Positions 14,760-25,948 of a stretch of DNA of 64,000 nucleotides are shown here, in pieces. A program made the translations under genes and the position numbers. Origin of the DNA: Rhodocollybia butyracea (Eukaryota > Basidiomycota > Agaricomycetes > Agaricales > Omphalotaceae); assembly GCA_015501585.1 (NCBI GenBank), contig JADNRY010000030.1, positions 1 through 64,000 of the forward strand, in the 5' to 3' direction. The notes under the pieces are model-generated. The model was given only the letters and a program-made list of their open reading frames with translations, ran no database searches and was not told the DNA's origin. Each line of letters opens with the position of its first letter. Positions within the stretch are counted from its first letter, which is position 1.

Positions 14760-16480
14760 CTAATAGTCCGACAACTCAACCGCGAAAGCCACTGCAAGTT
14801 TCGTGAACCTACAGAGAACTTTTAGTACTCCCAGGGTACCGTGGCGTAGCGACGAGGACTTACTGCAATATATGGTCGAAAGAAAACTCTGGCGAAATGT
14901 CAAATCTATCTCGAGTGGTATGAGGAACTAGGATGATGAAAATAAGTAGTCAAAACTTGATCAATCGTAAAGGCATACTTACTTGTGACATTGTTGTCTT
15001 CCCAAGCACCCTCGATGGAGTGAGCCGCGGGATAACCTGCTCCCATCCATGACTGGTGATCGCTGCCTGCAAATCCGGGATATGCAGTTTCGACCCAAGG
15101 TATATCCACTGAATCACATTGCATGATAAATATAAAAAGACGATGATGATGTAGGAGGGGGAGGTGAGGAAGACATGTTAGCGGAGGATTAAGAATAAAC
15201 GGGCATTGTTGCGTACAATACTTGTCAATTAATAACTTGGTCCACTCCGTTAGTGCTGGGTCTACTCTGTTCATAACGACACCGACTCGTTCTTGAGAGC
15301 CAGCGAGACCCAAGCTGAATATACGCATCGTCAGTATCAGCGAACACCAACCAACGTAGGCATTAACACGTTACACACCGTCATATCAAACTCGAACATC
15401 CCTCTCACATTCTTTCCGCTTTCACAAACGAATCTGCAATATCCAATGATCCTAACAGTCCACCCTCCTCACCGCGTAGAAATGAAACTCCAACGGTGAA
15501 GTGGGGATGAATTTGCTTTCAAGGATCGCCCGTACGCTTCCAACACAGTAACCGTTCCACTTCCATCGTCATCTGCACCGGGCGCACGTAGCCATGGGTT
15601 TTCACGATTTATAGAGTCGCAGTGCGCGCCAATGATTGTTATAGGCGAAGAAGATGAGGCGGACTTGGGCATGATATATATGACCTAGGATTTAAACTTA
15701 AGCCAACCAGAGCTGGAATGAGAAAGAGAGACACGTACCATACTTTCTTGCTCAAAGCCATGGTCAACGAGCATGACTTCAACCTCCGCAGCCTCTCTCA
15801 ATTCCTGACTCGCATATTCAGCCGTATAGTTCACCGCGCGTTGATACAACCACCTTGACGAATTATGGCCACTTTCTGACTGTAATACCGCGTGTAGAGT
15901 GATGTGAGCGTCTCGAGGTTGATCCTTTGCTCCTTTGAAGATAACAGGGGAAGAATTCTCGGAACGAAAGTTGAATTTGGTGGATGATAGATTTGGTGGA
16001 ATTGAAAGGCTCCGTAATCCTTAGAGCCAAAATCTGGATGTTCGGTTCTGTGATATGATATGAATGAGCTGAGTACGAGAACGAAGAGCGAAGAGGATGT
16101 ACACGTCAATGAAGTCATGTCCCCTCTTCTTCGCTCGAGTTTTTCTGTCTCTGAAATCCATACCGGTTCACGAAACCCTTGGTCATGAAAGAATCGCACG
16201 AGGCGAAGGGCGGAGAAATTCGGTCCAGGTCTAGAACAAAGTAAGAAGGATATATAAACTGACGAGTGCTGAATCTCGCAAGTACCCTTGTTTTCAGCTG
16301 GAATTTCCAATATCAGTTGCCACCCATCCTCCAAGTTGTCATGATCATCATTCAAGTGTGGTCACCAGTGGTCTGCAAAGTCAACAGCGCGAAAACTATG
16401 TATACAGTTGAAAAACCACATTGGAGATGAAGGTGAAGGTGAAGAGTGCGAAATAAAACACCTGATCGCAGCATGGGATT
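14760..16480 (-). CDS. M28 zinc aminopeptidase, probably secreted
   Basis: Removes N-terminal residues from peptides using two zinc ions; fungal members are usually secreted leucine-type aminopeptidases. Minus-strand blocks in order: [15 protein letters not shown] (prodomain), [34 protein letters not shown], then the core [11 protein letters not shown] (zinc His and Asp), [18 protein letters not shown], the [13 protein letters not shown] block with the catalytic Glu, [35 protein letters not shown] (zinc His), and FSFDHILQ then [15 protein letters not shown] with stop at 14760-14762. The frame is broken by single bases near 15480 and 15530 and before SGHNSS, at short homopolymers. The N-terminus and signal peptide are not clear; 16480 is an approximate start. 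The 3' part is duplicated at 9838-10803. Confidence 0.75.
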
Positions 16481-16770
16481 GAATATATTATTATAGTCCG
16501 GCATTTTAGTGATAAGATGTAGACATGGCCAGATGTTAAGCTAAGGAATTCTAGAACTCGAACTAAGACTTGTCAGTTGTAGATGAACGAGGAGAGAATT
16601 CAGACTTGGGTACAACACTGAAGGGACTAGTTCGGGATTTAAGCGCCTGAGTCTACATTCTAGCGCTCAATGAATTTGTGCCGTCATTTGAGCGTCATTT
16701 TCATCAAACTTCTTGTCTGCTTTCGCATGCATGCCATGTTGATGCCATGAGAAGTACAAACTTTTTGATG

Positions 16771-16776
16771 TATAAA
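16771..16776 (+). promoter_or_regulatory. TATA box of the cupredoxin gene
   Basis: The motif tataaa lies 105 bp upstream of the ATG at 16881. Motif match only. Confidence 0.45.
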
Positions 16777-16880
16777 ATTCATTTCGTAAAGGTCGTTTTT
16801 CTCCCTTCCTCCAAGTTTGAACGAGCCTCGACGTCCTTGTACTTCCTCAAAACTCCTCTTTCTTTAGAACGGATACAGCA

Positions 16881-17894
16881 ATGATGTTCAAGTCTCGCAT
16901 TATTTCTCTATCTCTCGCTCTTTTTGCTGGCCTTGTGGTGCTCAGAGCTCTACGTCGTCGCAGCAGGTTCATCGCAGACATCGTTGTCAACGGTAAGCGT
17001 ACGGGCTCACCATCTTGACCAGCATTTAATCACATACCTTTCAGTAAGTAACAACTCATCGGCGAGCAATGCCTCCACGGTGTTCACTCCATCCCAAATC
17101 ACTGCTAAATTGGGTGATTGGTTCTGTTCAACTTCACCAAGGAACCACACCGCAACGCAGTCAGCGTTCTTTGCCCATGCGAACCACTAAATTTCACCAA
17201 TGGGACCAACGGCTTTGACTCGAACTTTGTCGTCGTCCCGGCTAATTTCAGTATGGCGACGGATGGCGCATTTCCATCCAGGCTGTTCCAATATTGGAGT
17301 CGAATCAGAACACGACAATGTGTTCTACGACGTGAATACCTGTGCTGAAGGTGGTGTTGGTGTTATCAACCTCGTTGCCGGCGATCCGGCGACGAGTGGG
17401 CAAACTCTGGATGGTTCAGGGTACGTTGACATTCATGCTGTCTTTCTTTTCGTTTTACTCTATCCATATTCTGGGATTACGACCAATTCCAACGGAATAT
17501 CTTGACACGTGCTAGACATCCTTTTTTCATTTCTATCCTTCTGTTCGCACCAACAGCTGCCTGCCCTTTTCCTTACCATCATTCTCACCGTCATCTAACC
17601 TCATCACTAACGTTGTCTTTTTTCCTTCTATCTAATAGCGCAATGCCATCCGCCTCAATGCACTTCGACCTCAGCTCTTCTGGTACTAATACCTCAACAG
17701 GTACTAGCAGTGGCAGCTCCGCGTCCTCCACGGAAAGCACTAATCCAAATAGCGCCCTCGGAGCTGGAGTTAGAGCTGGAATCCCTGTCCGGCTTGGTAC
17801 TATTGGCCGTAGCACCTCTGTTCGTGCTCTAGAGCCTGAACCAGCAGGTTTGATCTTTGTCAAAGACAATTCCAGTCGATATCCTTTTCCTTGA
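16881..17894 (+). CDS. Secreted cupredoxin-like serine-rich protein
   Basis: Starts MMFKSRIISLSLALFAGLVV, a typical signal peptide. It then has a cupredoxin-type beta domain: TVFTPSQITAKLGDW, NFTKEPHRNAVSV / NHTATQSAFFAH (the same stretch in two frames), PCEPLNFTNGTNGFDSNFVV, FYDVNTCAEGGVGVINL, and SGQTLDGSG before an intron. The Cys in NTCAEGGVG and the His in NHTATQ are positions where plastocyanin-like members bind copper or form a disulphide. The C-terminal part (from about 17640) is Ser/Thr/Gly-rich (STGTSSGSSASSTES), probably O-glycosylated. The reading frame shifts near 16940, 17150 and 17290 by single bases. The family is common in Agaricomycetes and is found outside the cell; its role is unknown. 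The stop is at 17894; the C-terminal exon boundary is less sure. Confidence 0.7.
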
Positions 17895-18205
17895 ACACTG
17901 TTCTTTTCTGTTGAATACGTGACATACATATACCGATAGAACTTGCTTATACCTGCTTGTGCCTTTATTATTTCTTCACACTTCCTCACCTCGCACGATT
18001 GTACACTGGGTACGGTGTAACGGTGTATATACTTACTATGCTATCGATCTTGTATATATCTTGTACGGATCCTTGATCTACTTGTCCTTTTGTCACTTAT
18101 CGGCGTAGCAAATATCTCATGGTACGCGACACGGTGGACGCATAGATACTGAAGTGACAAGTCAGTAATTGATGGATTTACGCCCGGGCGCTTATTTATT
18201 CCCAC

Positions 18206-18835
18206 ATGTCAAACAGCAACGCCCATCGACGTTCAATTCCTCCATCTGCGACTGCCACTGCCACTGGTTCTCCACTTCGACCAACATCGCCACTTGCTCC
18301 TTCAGCGAGCTCCGTATCCGTTCCGATAAGGCCACGAACAACCAGTGTTCACGTCGCCTAAACCTCCTTCCACACCTCCAGCGCGAACCACAACTCGTGC
18401 TCGAGATTTACTGCGGAAACATTATGGCCTTGGTATCGGCACACCCAGCTCAAGTGGCCGCGGAACGCCCGACGAACGAGATCCAATGAACATGGGTCAG
18501 TCCTTTTCTTAATCATTCGCTCACCCTTGTTCCTCACAGTACCTCCAAAGATTCCCCTTCCTTCGACGCAAAAGCCTACTACTCCCAGCTCATAACCACA
18601 GCCAACCTCTCCACCCTACTCAAGAAAAGAGAACGAAATCGTCGGCGAGATCCGCCTTCTCGATTCAGAACGCCAGAATCTCGTGTACAACCACCATCAC
18701 GAACTCATCGCTGCTAGCGACACTATCGGCGCCATGAAATCGCATGCGGAAAGCTTGGATGCTGATTTGGACTTGCTGAAAGCTGCGTTTAGCGAGATTT
18801 CGAGACTGAGCAGTGAGCTTGCTTCCATGGAGTAG
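18206..18835 (+). CDS. VPS51: Vps51-like GARP complex subunit
   Basis: Vps51 is the small subunit of the GARP tethering complex, which returns endosomal vesicles to the trans-Golgi. The product starts MSNSNAHRRSIPPSAT with a Ser/Pro/Thr-rich leader. It then carries ARDLLRKHYGLGIGTPSSSG, SFDAKAYYSQLITTANLSTL, the coiled-coil ENEIVGEIRLLDSERQNLVY, and NHHHELIAASDTIGAMKSHA, ending LSSELASME at 18835. The core block YYSQLITTANLSTLLKKENE is typical of the Vps51/Vps67 domain. A short intron lies near 18495-18539. Size, about 190-200 residues, is close to the small yeast protein rather than the long animal one. Two single-base shifts occur, near 18356 and in the A-run at 18625-18628 (one A too many); they are probably sequencing indels. 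Confidence 0.75.
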
Positions 18836-18903
18836 ATATTACAGTTCTTGTCTATCGACTCAGAAGGTACAAGATAGATCTAGTAGATTCCATACTCAAC
18901 TAT

Positions 18904-18998
18904 GGGGGTATAGCTCAGCTGGGAGAGCAGCAGACTGAAGCCAGTTGCTCACATGACAGGTCTTCTGAAGGTCCCGCGTTCGATCCGCGGTACCCCCC
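18904..18998 (+). tRNA. tRNA-Phe (GAA) with a 22 nt intron
   Basis: Cloverleaf parts: acceptor ggggGta at 18904-18910 pairs with tacccCC at 18991-18997. The D arm is gctc/gagc, the anticodon stem is gcaga/tctga with one mismatch at the top, and the T arm is ccgcg-ttcgatc-cgcgg. The loop reads C-T-GAA-G, giving anticodon GAA (Phe). An intron of 22 nt, 18941-18962, sits one base after the anticodon, the normal eukaryotic position. The acceptor stem and the discriminator base C are not what eukaryotic tRNA-Phe normally has, so the amino acid identity is less sure than the tRNA itself. Confidence 0.8.
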
Positions 18999-19026
18999 AT
19001 TCCCATAAATTGAGTAAGTTCTACCA

Positions 19027-19032
19027 TTTTTT
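19027..19032 (+). terminator. RNA polymerase III terminator
   Basis: A run of six T lies 28 bases after the tRNA gene, a usual Pol III stop signal. Confidence 0.6.
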
Positions 19033-20001
19033 GATAATCCATAATCATCCCAGCTGTCCAGTCTTAGCCCTGTACAGCATATTTTGGCTTACAAAGGATT
19101 TTTCCCCTGAACACCAAAGGTGGCAAAGTGCTCATGGTGAATCCTGCTTCCCCAGGACTCCCCATTGACAACACACTCTGGAATTTCTTTCTCTCCACAT
19201 TCCACCTTTCCTTTGATCCTCACCTCAAGCATGCACATGGCATTATGCTCATTTCATGAGCTGGTCTCCACCTCAGCATTAGAACTTGACTCTAGCAAAT
19301 CACATCTGCAAAATGTGCATGGGAAGCTGCTTTCCAGCACTGTACAGCACTGGCCTGGGCTGCTGGAAACACCTGACAACAGCTCCAGCTCACCCACATT
19401 TTGGAGTGAGAAAGAGTGAGGGGTGAGCCAAAGGCCAACCCAAGTGATTTCAAGTGGACTGGAGACTGAGTGTGGAAAGAGCGAGATACGGGCCACATTT
19501 TGCTGATACAACAGTAGCAATCTTTGGGCTCTGGGGCTCTCCTGTAACTGAATAGACCTGCTCTGATCAAAAACCAGGTTTTGCAGATGCATGCTGTTGA
19601 AAAAATGAGCAGTGGTGATACCTCTACAGAGGGGATCTTAAAGTGCGGTGGTGGGCAACAAAGGGGAAAAGAAGATCACATAATGCGGTAATTGTACAAA
19701 GTATATATAGTCAAACAGAAGGAAATGTAAGGCAAGCGGAGTGGCCAGATAACCTTTGTCAATAGTAGTACTTATTACTCACAGCTAGTCACCATTGCTG
19801 TGATCTGCTGTGCTTCCCTATTCCCATCAGCAGTGTTGCTCAAAATGCTCAAACCTTGCTGATCATTGTATTTGAGTAAAAAAGGCTGAACTGTGTCAGT
19901 GCTTGGCCGAACACTATCTTGCATTTGCACTATGAGATGATCAGGGTGAGTTAACTTGTGTACAGTGAAAATATGTACTTAGAAACCTACTATTTCTAGT
20001 A
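19033..20001. other. Intergenic region after the tRNA
   Basis: No convincing gene. Overlapping short frames on both strands (19165-19600) have no family resemblance and no splice structure. The composition (many ctg/cag words) differs somewhat from the flanks, so a worn repeat is possible, but I could not find terminal repeats. Confidence 0.35.
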
Positions 20002-21415
20002 CTAGGATCTAATTCCAGACTTTCCAAAAACCAAGGCAGATCGATTCTCCCCGTTGAATATATGAGATTGAGAATCAGAACCAATACTAATTCCAATGGA
20101 CACAACAATCAATGTTGATGCTATTCCCTGTAAGCAAAGAAGTGAGTTCGGAGTGAGGGATTTGTGCAACAAGCACTTACCACAATCTGGGTCAAAGCAC
20201 AAGGAGTCAAGAAATTAATCACTGACTGAAATGAGTCCGAGCCCACATTGAAGTTGATGATGACCCATATAGTTAAAAATATTGAGTTGAGTGCGCCGGA
20301 TTGTAGACTACAAAAAAATGATGAAAGAGTTCAAGTTTAGTGTAATAGTGCATACATAGGGCCGAGAACACTTTGGGAAATACTTGTTTTCTTCTTGCCA
20401 CCAATTAGCATTTTCTTGATCCTGTGGTCCAACCACCAGACTCTACCAGCTAGTGTTTGATCCTCATAAGCATGGATTGTTAACATCAGCTTCAGCAGCA
20501 ACTCACCCATGAGTCCAGTTAAAACGAGGTTTTCACCAAAGGTTATGAGCACATACACCAGATAGACAGTTTCGATGGCAGATGCCGCTGCCTCATCATC
20601 TCCGTGAGAGGAATCTGAAACTAATAAGACTATCCAAGTGACTGGCACAGAATAAACAATGAATTTGAACAGAGATGTTAAAACCAGAGCGAAAGCTCAC
20701 TGAAGATTCCTATTAGGCCCAACAAAAGGCAAAATAATGACGGATTTTCTTGAGTTCCATAGACGGTAACAACGGTGTATCTATCAAAACATTGAGCCTT
20801 GTTGGCTGGCCAATGATACTAAGTGGCCAATAAATCATACCATCATAGCATCTGAAAGCATGCTAACACATACATGTTATTGTAGATGGGTTTACTAGAA
20901 AGTTGCGGTTATAGCTTACCCAGCAATGAAATATATGTAATAGGGCCCAGTTTGAAGTTTGCCCCCCGGTTCTTCAAAAATGGAAGACAGACCCAGCCCT
21001 GTAACTTCAATCATTCCGGTGAGAGCAGAGGCATTGACAGATCTCCAGGCCAAGTCCAAGGATATGGAAATAGTGGCCAGTGTAAAAAAGACCAAAGTTT
21101 GCAATAACATATAGAATCCCTGGCATAATTTTTTTTTCGAAAGATATATAAACTGAAACTGAAAAGAACCAGAAAAATGCCTGATATTTTCATATTATCA
21201 ATATGGTACGGCCCCCCGGCCCCCCGATACAAATATGTACTCACCATATAGAAACAGCTCAACCTAAGAACATTGAAGTACGTTTAGCATCATTTGACCA
21301 TGGCTACACATAGACTGTGTTCACGCACCGCAATCGGTACTATAAATGTTTGGACCACTGTTTGCTGCAAAGCGGTGTATTCAAACTTTGGGAAGCATAC
21401 CTGGTCGGAGGACAT
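20002..21415 (-). CDS. Multi-pass membrane protein, agaricomycete type
   Basis: Seven or so exons on the minus strand. The start is MSSDQVCFPKFEYTALQQTV at 21415. Then come VELFLYG, a hydrophobic exon MLLQTLVFFTLATISISLDL followed by AWRSVNASALTG, PYYIYFIAG, MLSDAMM, a further membrane exon around 20800-20700, ETVYLVYVLITFGENLVLTG with LAGRVWWLDHRIKKMLIGGK after an intron, IWVIINFNVGSDSFQSVINF, and GIASTLIVVSIGISIGSDSQ, ending GKSGIRS. I count about seven hydrophobic segments. The pattern (SLDLAWRS, AGRVWW, IASTLIVVxIGxGxGSDS) belongs to a large membrane protein family of unknown function in mushrooms. It encodes no enzyme motif I can recognise. An A9 run near 21130 disturbs the exon phase and may be a length error. 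Confidence 0.65.
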
Positions 21416-22746
21416 TAATGAATGATGTTGAAGGACTCCGCGAGGACCCCTCACTTTATAGCATTCCGGCGTTCAGACCGTGCCGAGTAAATTAATCCCT
21501 TCCTTGCGACAGATTAAGTGCCAAAAGATGCTCCCGCTGGTATCAGATTAGTTTGAAGAAGAACGTTTGATGCTCCTGCTCCTTTACAAATTACTTGCAA
21601 ATTACAGCATACTGTTTCTCAAGCTGCCTCCAACCACCTCCCCAACCTCAAACTGTAAGGTCAGAGCGGCATATCGGGTAACATCACACAAAATAAGCTC
21701 GCACAAATGAATCCTTGTTCTAGTCCGTAAACTCTATCCCAATCTCCGTGATACCTCTCGTTTCAAACTGACTGACGAAACTGTCCTCCTGCAGGAGACG
21801 GGCCACGGTTCATATTCCGTAGACGTTATCGGTTCTTCCTCTGCCATTCTCAATTGAAGCTCCCGTTTTTTATATTATTATCCAGGGTGTCCTTTCACAA
21901 ACACTCCCCTCTTGGATCAAGTCTGAGGGGCAAACCGTTTATCACGGAGGAGCTCATCCGATGAATGGTATAAAAGCGCTACTCAGTTTTATCGTTCTTT
22001 GTTGAAACAAACTTGAGGAAGACTCGCACACGCGTTCGATGTCGACATCATCGGATTTTACTCAAGCAACATGTTTTGAATTTTCTCGTTTATGAATATG
22101 TAGGAAGCTCCAATGAATGATCGCGAATGGCCTTGAAATATACATTTTGAAGTGTAGTTTGCTCAAATATGCCCGAAGCTGACATAGTTAAGTTCCGTGT
22201 ACATGCCTTTCTTCGAAATCTTCATGTGCTGTACTTCTCTCGCTTATGTATGTTGCAGGACTTATTTCCGAGTCGTCTCGGTGAGTATTCTTTCACCAGC
22301 TTGCATGATGATATATAGTAAACTCACTTTTTATCCTTCTGGACCGAGTGCACTCGCAAGCGATGAAAGTGAGTAGGTAGTTATCTAGCTTTGTTTTGTT
22401 ACTGTCATTGTTTCACACTGTAAATGCTCTAGAGCAGGACGATGCAACGGTTTGTCGCCAACTCGGTCAGGGCGATCAGCTTCCACGTTCCTTGAAGCTC
22501 ACAGCGTAGCGGCGCAGATGGTAAGCAGATGGTAAACAGATTTCATCTATTTCTCCTATCTGGTGAGGTACAGCCTGGACTGAAAGAATTTAGAAATTTA
22601 GTGGGAGTACTAACTACCGTAGATCTTCGTGAGACCGCCCTAAAAGGAGGTCCTTCAGACCCTGAGGAACAGTGTCCTTTTCCCTATAGGACATTTCCAG
22701 TGACTTTAACGACGGTATACACTTGACAGTGTCCCTCAACTCCATC
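21416..22746. other. Intergenic region, possible gene remnant
   Basis: A stretch near 21720-21860 reads KLYPNLRDTSRFKLTDETVL and LQETGHGSYSVDVIGSSSAI before a stop, and a second fragment follows near 22020. These look like decayed coding sequence on +, but I cannot assign a family. The rest shows nothing recognisable. Confidence 0.3.
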
Positions 22747-24009
22747 TCATAACACCAAAACATCTATCAATACCAACCTCTCCAAAACACAACCAGAGCG
22801 CTCAACAAGCGGCGCAAGGTACTGCTTTGGAAAAAGACTACACCTGTTGTAAGCCAGCTCTGTCACCTTAGAAGCATTGCATAGTTCAACTCTTTTCAAA
22901 CAAGGCAGCACTAGATGGTGGAATATATCCAGGCTATCTTCTCCAGCGGTGACAATAAAAGCAATGTCTTCTAGATGAGGCATTACAACCATAGTCTCTG
23001 GTTCAGGAACTGGATTATATGATTATGTCGAGAGAGACGAAGGCAGCAGCGTTTGAGCGATGAACATCGGTGCAATAACCACAAAATCTCGGTAGCACAA
23101 CGTAAACCCTTCGAGTTGATTTCCGTCAGCTGCGACCATGGCATATCCCATGCAAGCGCACTAGAGCGGACATTCAAAAACGAAACGGTCTGCAAACTAG
23201 GAACGAAGTCTGAACGGGCCAATGGCGCTATGGGTTTTGTGAACTCGGACGTCTCGCTACCCAATCCCAAATATTCCAATGCAGGTAAAGGTTGAGCGAG
23301 AATGATCTCTAGAGTATCGTCTGGGACGAACAACTGGAGTCGTTTCCAGCGGAAAGAGGAGGATACTACCAGGTCTCGGAGCGTGGCATGAATACGAGGA
23401 TCGCCGACCTTTGGATGCCAGATGAGTTCCAGGGATAGTGGAACGCTCCTGATCGTGCGAGAAATAAATTTAGCATGTTGAACCAATTTCGTCCGGGCAT
23501 GATGAAGATTGAGACCGAAGACCAGAGCAGTGGGGTAGATAGCACTGTTGCATGCCAGGAAGAACATACGCGTGCGTAGATTAGCGGGGGGAATGATGAG
23601 GGCGTCCATTCGGGAAATGATGTGTGGTCAAGGGTGAGAAAAAAGATGTAAGAAAGCAGTTCGGCGGGTAATATTTGGATATGAGATAACATGGAGGTAT
23701 GCCATGTTATGGAGTTTGCGAGGTTCACAGCCCGATCCAAAGCTGCGTCTAGTTCAGTTTTTAACCGTCGAAATTCGAGCTCTTGTGGTTCAAGAGGCTG
23801 CAGTTGGGTATTAGACTACATCGAATGCGTAAGTAAGATTAGACGACACAAGAACAGCCGTTACTTACCTCGGAAACATCCTGATCCTGAAGTTGAAGAA
23901 GAGCTATCTTGGTGCTGGTATCTTTGATCTCGTTTTTGACCTCCTGCAAGGTGTTCTTCTTCCACAGAATGACTTCTTTCAAGACAGCTGGTTCTGTATG
24001 GTATGCCAT
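22747..24009 (-). CDS. F-box protein with coiled-coil N-terminus
   Basis: Starts MAYHTEPAVLKEVILWKKNT at 24009. A first exon forms a coiled coil (KNEIKDTSTKIALLQLQDQD). After an intron near 23869-23820 comes QELEFRRLKTELDAALDRAV, then the F-box ILPAELLSYIFFLTLDHTSF with VCSSWHATVLSTPLLWSSVS. The C-terminal part (23500-22747) has spaced leucine-rich segments such as LPALEYLGLGSETSEF and LVLPCLKRVELCNASKV. This is the usual layout of the many agaricomycete F-box proteins, presumed to be substrate adaptors for SCF ubiquitin ligases. Frame changes near 23540 and 22985 may be introns or one-base errors. The target is unknown. Confidence 0.7.
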
Positions 24010-24465
24010 TAGCCGTCTTGATGAAGATAGAACAGCTTTAAAGCTTTAACGAGCGCTCCAAATTGGAATAAACTGACGTGGCCGACGAAAGACGACGTGT
24101 CGTTGAAGGTGTGTATTCTGATATCAACCAGGTCCAGATAGAACTGAAAATGAGTGAATAGTAAGTACCAGTTCATAGATGTATCAAAACATGAAGGGTT
24201 CAGAGAGAAGATAAAGTGCATTCTTCATTCGAAAACGCCTTAGAGGCTTCGCGTCAAACATTAAGAAATGATACTTGAAGTTTTCATCCATAAGACACGT
24301 AAAGAAAATTGAGCTCACTGTACATCGTGTGACGTCGAGATGGTCGTGGTAAGAGTTTAATATTATTAGTACATCAAAAAAGAATACTTGTTTAAAAGCA
24401 GCCATCTACAGGAACGACAATAGTATCTACTATTACTGGGTGTGTAAGTTACTACAAAAGCTCTT
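24010..24465. other. Intergenic region between two F-box genes
   Basis: Short minus-strand frames are present, but none is supported. It should contain the promoter of the 24009 gene and the 3' end region of neither gene in particular. Confidence 0.35.
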
Positions 24466-25410
24466 TCATTTCGCCGCCTCCGCCCAAAATTGAGCACCAG
24501 TTTTCGTTTCGGCATGTCTCCACTCCATTCCCCAATCCTCAATTTTGCCCTGAACTAATACCAGCCTCTCATCCTTCTCTGCAACATTGGACATCATATC
24601 CCAAATATCGCTAGCACAAACATCATCATCCTCTGCAGACCACACTTGCGGGTAAATCACCACAACCAACATGCCCAGATTTGGACGCGTCTCCAAGATA
24701 TCACAGACCTGTGCCTCAAAATTCCGGTCGTTATCTAGGTTTGAATTGATGCGACGGGAAAGTTGCAGATGGGTTAGATTCCGAAGAAGCCCAAAGTGGT
24801 TTAATATATCTTTTGGCGCGGTCCAACCAGCCTCTCCGGGTTCACATATCCGAAGATGGGTGACGGAGTCACTGAGTGGATCGTCTTTGAGAGTACAAGC
24901 CAATGGGCTATCAATTCCGTCTGGCGCTTGGAGAATTATTTCAGAGACACCTCCGTCAGTGCGTCCTTCCATGACAGAAGCGAGGCAGTCGATGCCGAAC
25001 CACGTTGACAGTACAAGCGACCGCACACCTCCGCAAACGGAGATGGCTCGCTGAACGCGCTGCAAGACAACAGCGTTCTTGGGCTTGTGGGATACCACGA
25101 GTTTTTTGACGTGATTGTCAAAAAACGCCTGTGGTCGAGAAAGTGTGGTTCGGTGAAAAAGAGTGATGGATTCTTTGGAATGAAGAACAACCGTGCGATA
25201 AAGAACGATGTCGACAAGACGGCTGATTGCCTTTGAGATTGTCGTCAAAGTGCTGGGTTTTGTTTTTGACAGAACCAGTTCAAGGATATCGAGCACAAGC
25301 TCTGCTGGCAGATTCAGCAGCGGGCTCGGCTTGGAGGTGACAATAGATAAAGAAAATCGGCGGGGGCGACTTGTCGTTGTCTGCGAGAATGTGGTGGTGA
25401 GTGTCGCCAT
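24466..25410 (-). CDS. F-box-like hypothetical protein, single exon
   Basis: An uninterrupted 314-codon frame. The N-terminus is Ser/Thr-rich (TTTFSQTTTSRPRRFS). It is followed by LLNLPAELVLDILELVLSKT, which fits the start of an F-box, with ISRLVDIVLYRTVVLHSKE after it. The remainder has leucine-rich pieces (VRSLVLSTWFGIDCLASV, LLRNLTHLQLSRRIN, RPNLGMLVVVIYP) and ends WRHAETKTGAQFWAEAAK. The pattern is common in basidiomycete F-box-like proteins. No intron or frameshift. Its partner and function are unknown. Confidence 0.7.
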   Translation of the reverse strand: MATLTTTFSQTTTSRPRRFSLSIVTSKPSPLLNLPAELVLDILELVLSKTKPSTLTTISKAISRLVDIVLYRTVVLHSKESITLFHRTTLSRPQAFFDNHVKKLVVSHKPKNAVVLQRVQRAISVCGGVRSLVLSTWFGIDCLASVMEGRTDGGVSEIILQAPDGIDSPLACTLKDDPLSDSVTHLRICEPGEAGWTAPKDILNHFGLLRNLTHLQLSRRINSNLDNDRNFEAQVCDILETRPNLGMLVVVIYPQVWSAEDDDVCASDIWDMMSNVAEKDERLVLVQGKIEDWGMEWRHAETKTGAQFWAEAAK

Positions 25411-25948
25411 TAGAGTTGGGTTTTCTGGGCACGTCTAGGTCTATAATGGTCGGCCCTCTAAATAGATAAGGAAAAAAGTTCAAGTTGTCACTCCAATGTC
25501 ACTCGGGAGTTGTGATCGAGCGGCAAAAATTACGGTATCCGGTGTCTTAGGAAGCGATTTAGGTTTAGCCCACTTTAGACTACAACTATTCTGTAAAAAG
25601 CCCCGCAAGTCCTACTACTATGAGCGACCGTACAGGGGCTCCTCCGAAAAAAAGAAGAAAAAAAGAATAGAAAAGAATCCACTTGTAAGAACCCGAGCTT
25701 GACCGATCTTGACCCGGGCTATCCCGCACCTCGCAATGGGCAAACGCGTAGGTTCTTATCTCAGTCTGTAATCGAGTCATTATAGAACAGCTGTAACGGT
25801 TCTTCACGACAAAGCTTGAGAATCAGTACGAGGAGCTATATTGAAAGCCGTGGGTGAAGAACACATCTGCCCGATACTGTACAACCTACCGAAAACAAGG
25901 ATCATAAGAATACTGCTTTATCAACCCATATCAACCCAAACTTAAGCT
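25411..25948. other. Intergenic region
   Basis: The upstream region of the F-box-like gene and the downstream region of the deacetylase gene. Nothing recognisable; it contains an A-rich stretch near 25648-25680. Confidence 0.35.

Noticed and set aside
19165..19600. Open frames on both strands after the tRNA
   Set aside because: No family resemblance, no splice sites that extend them, and overlapping frames on opposite strands; not supported as genes.
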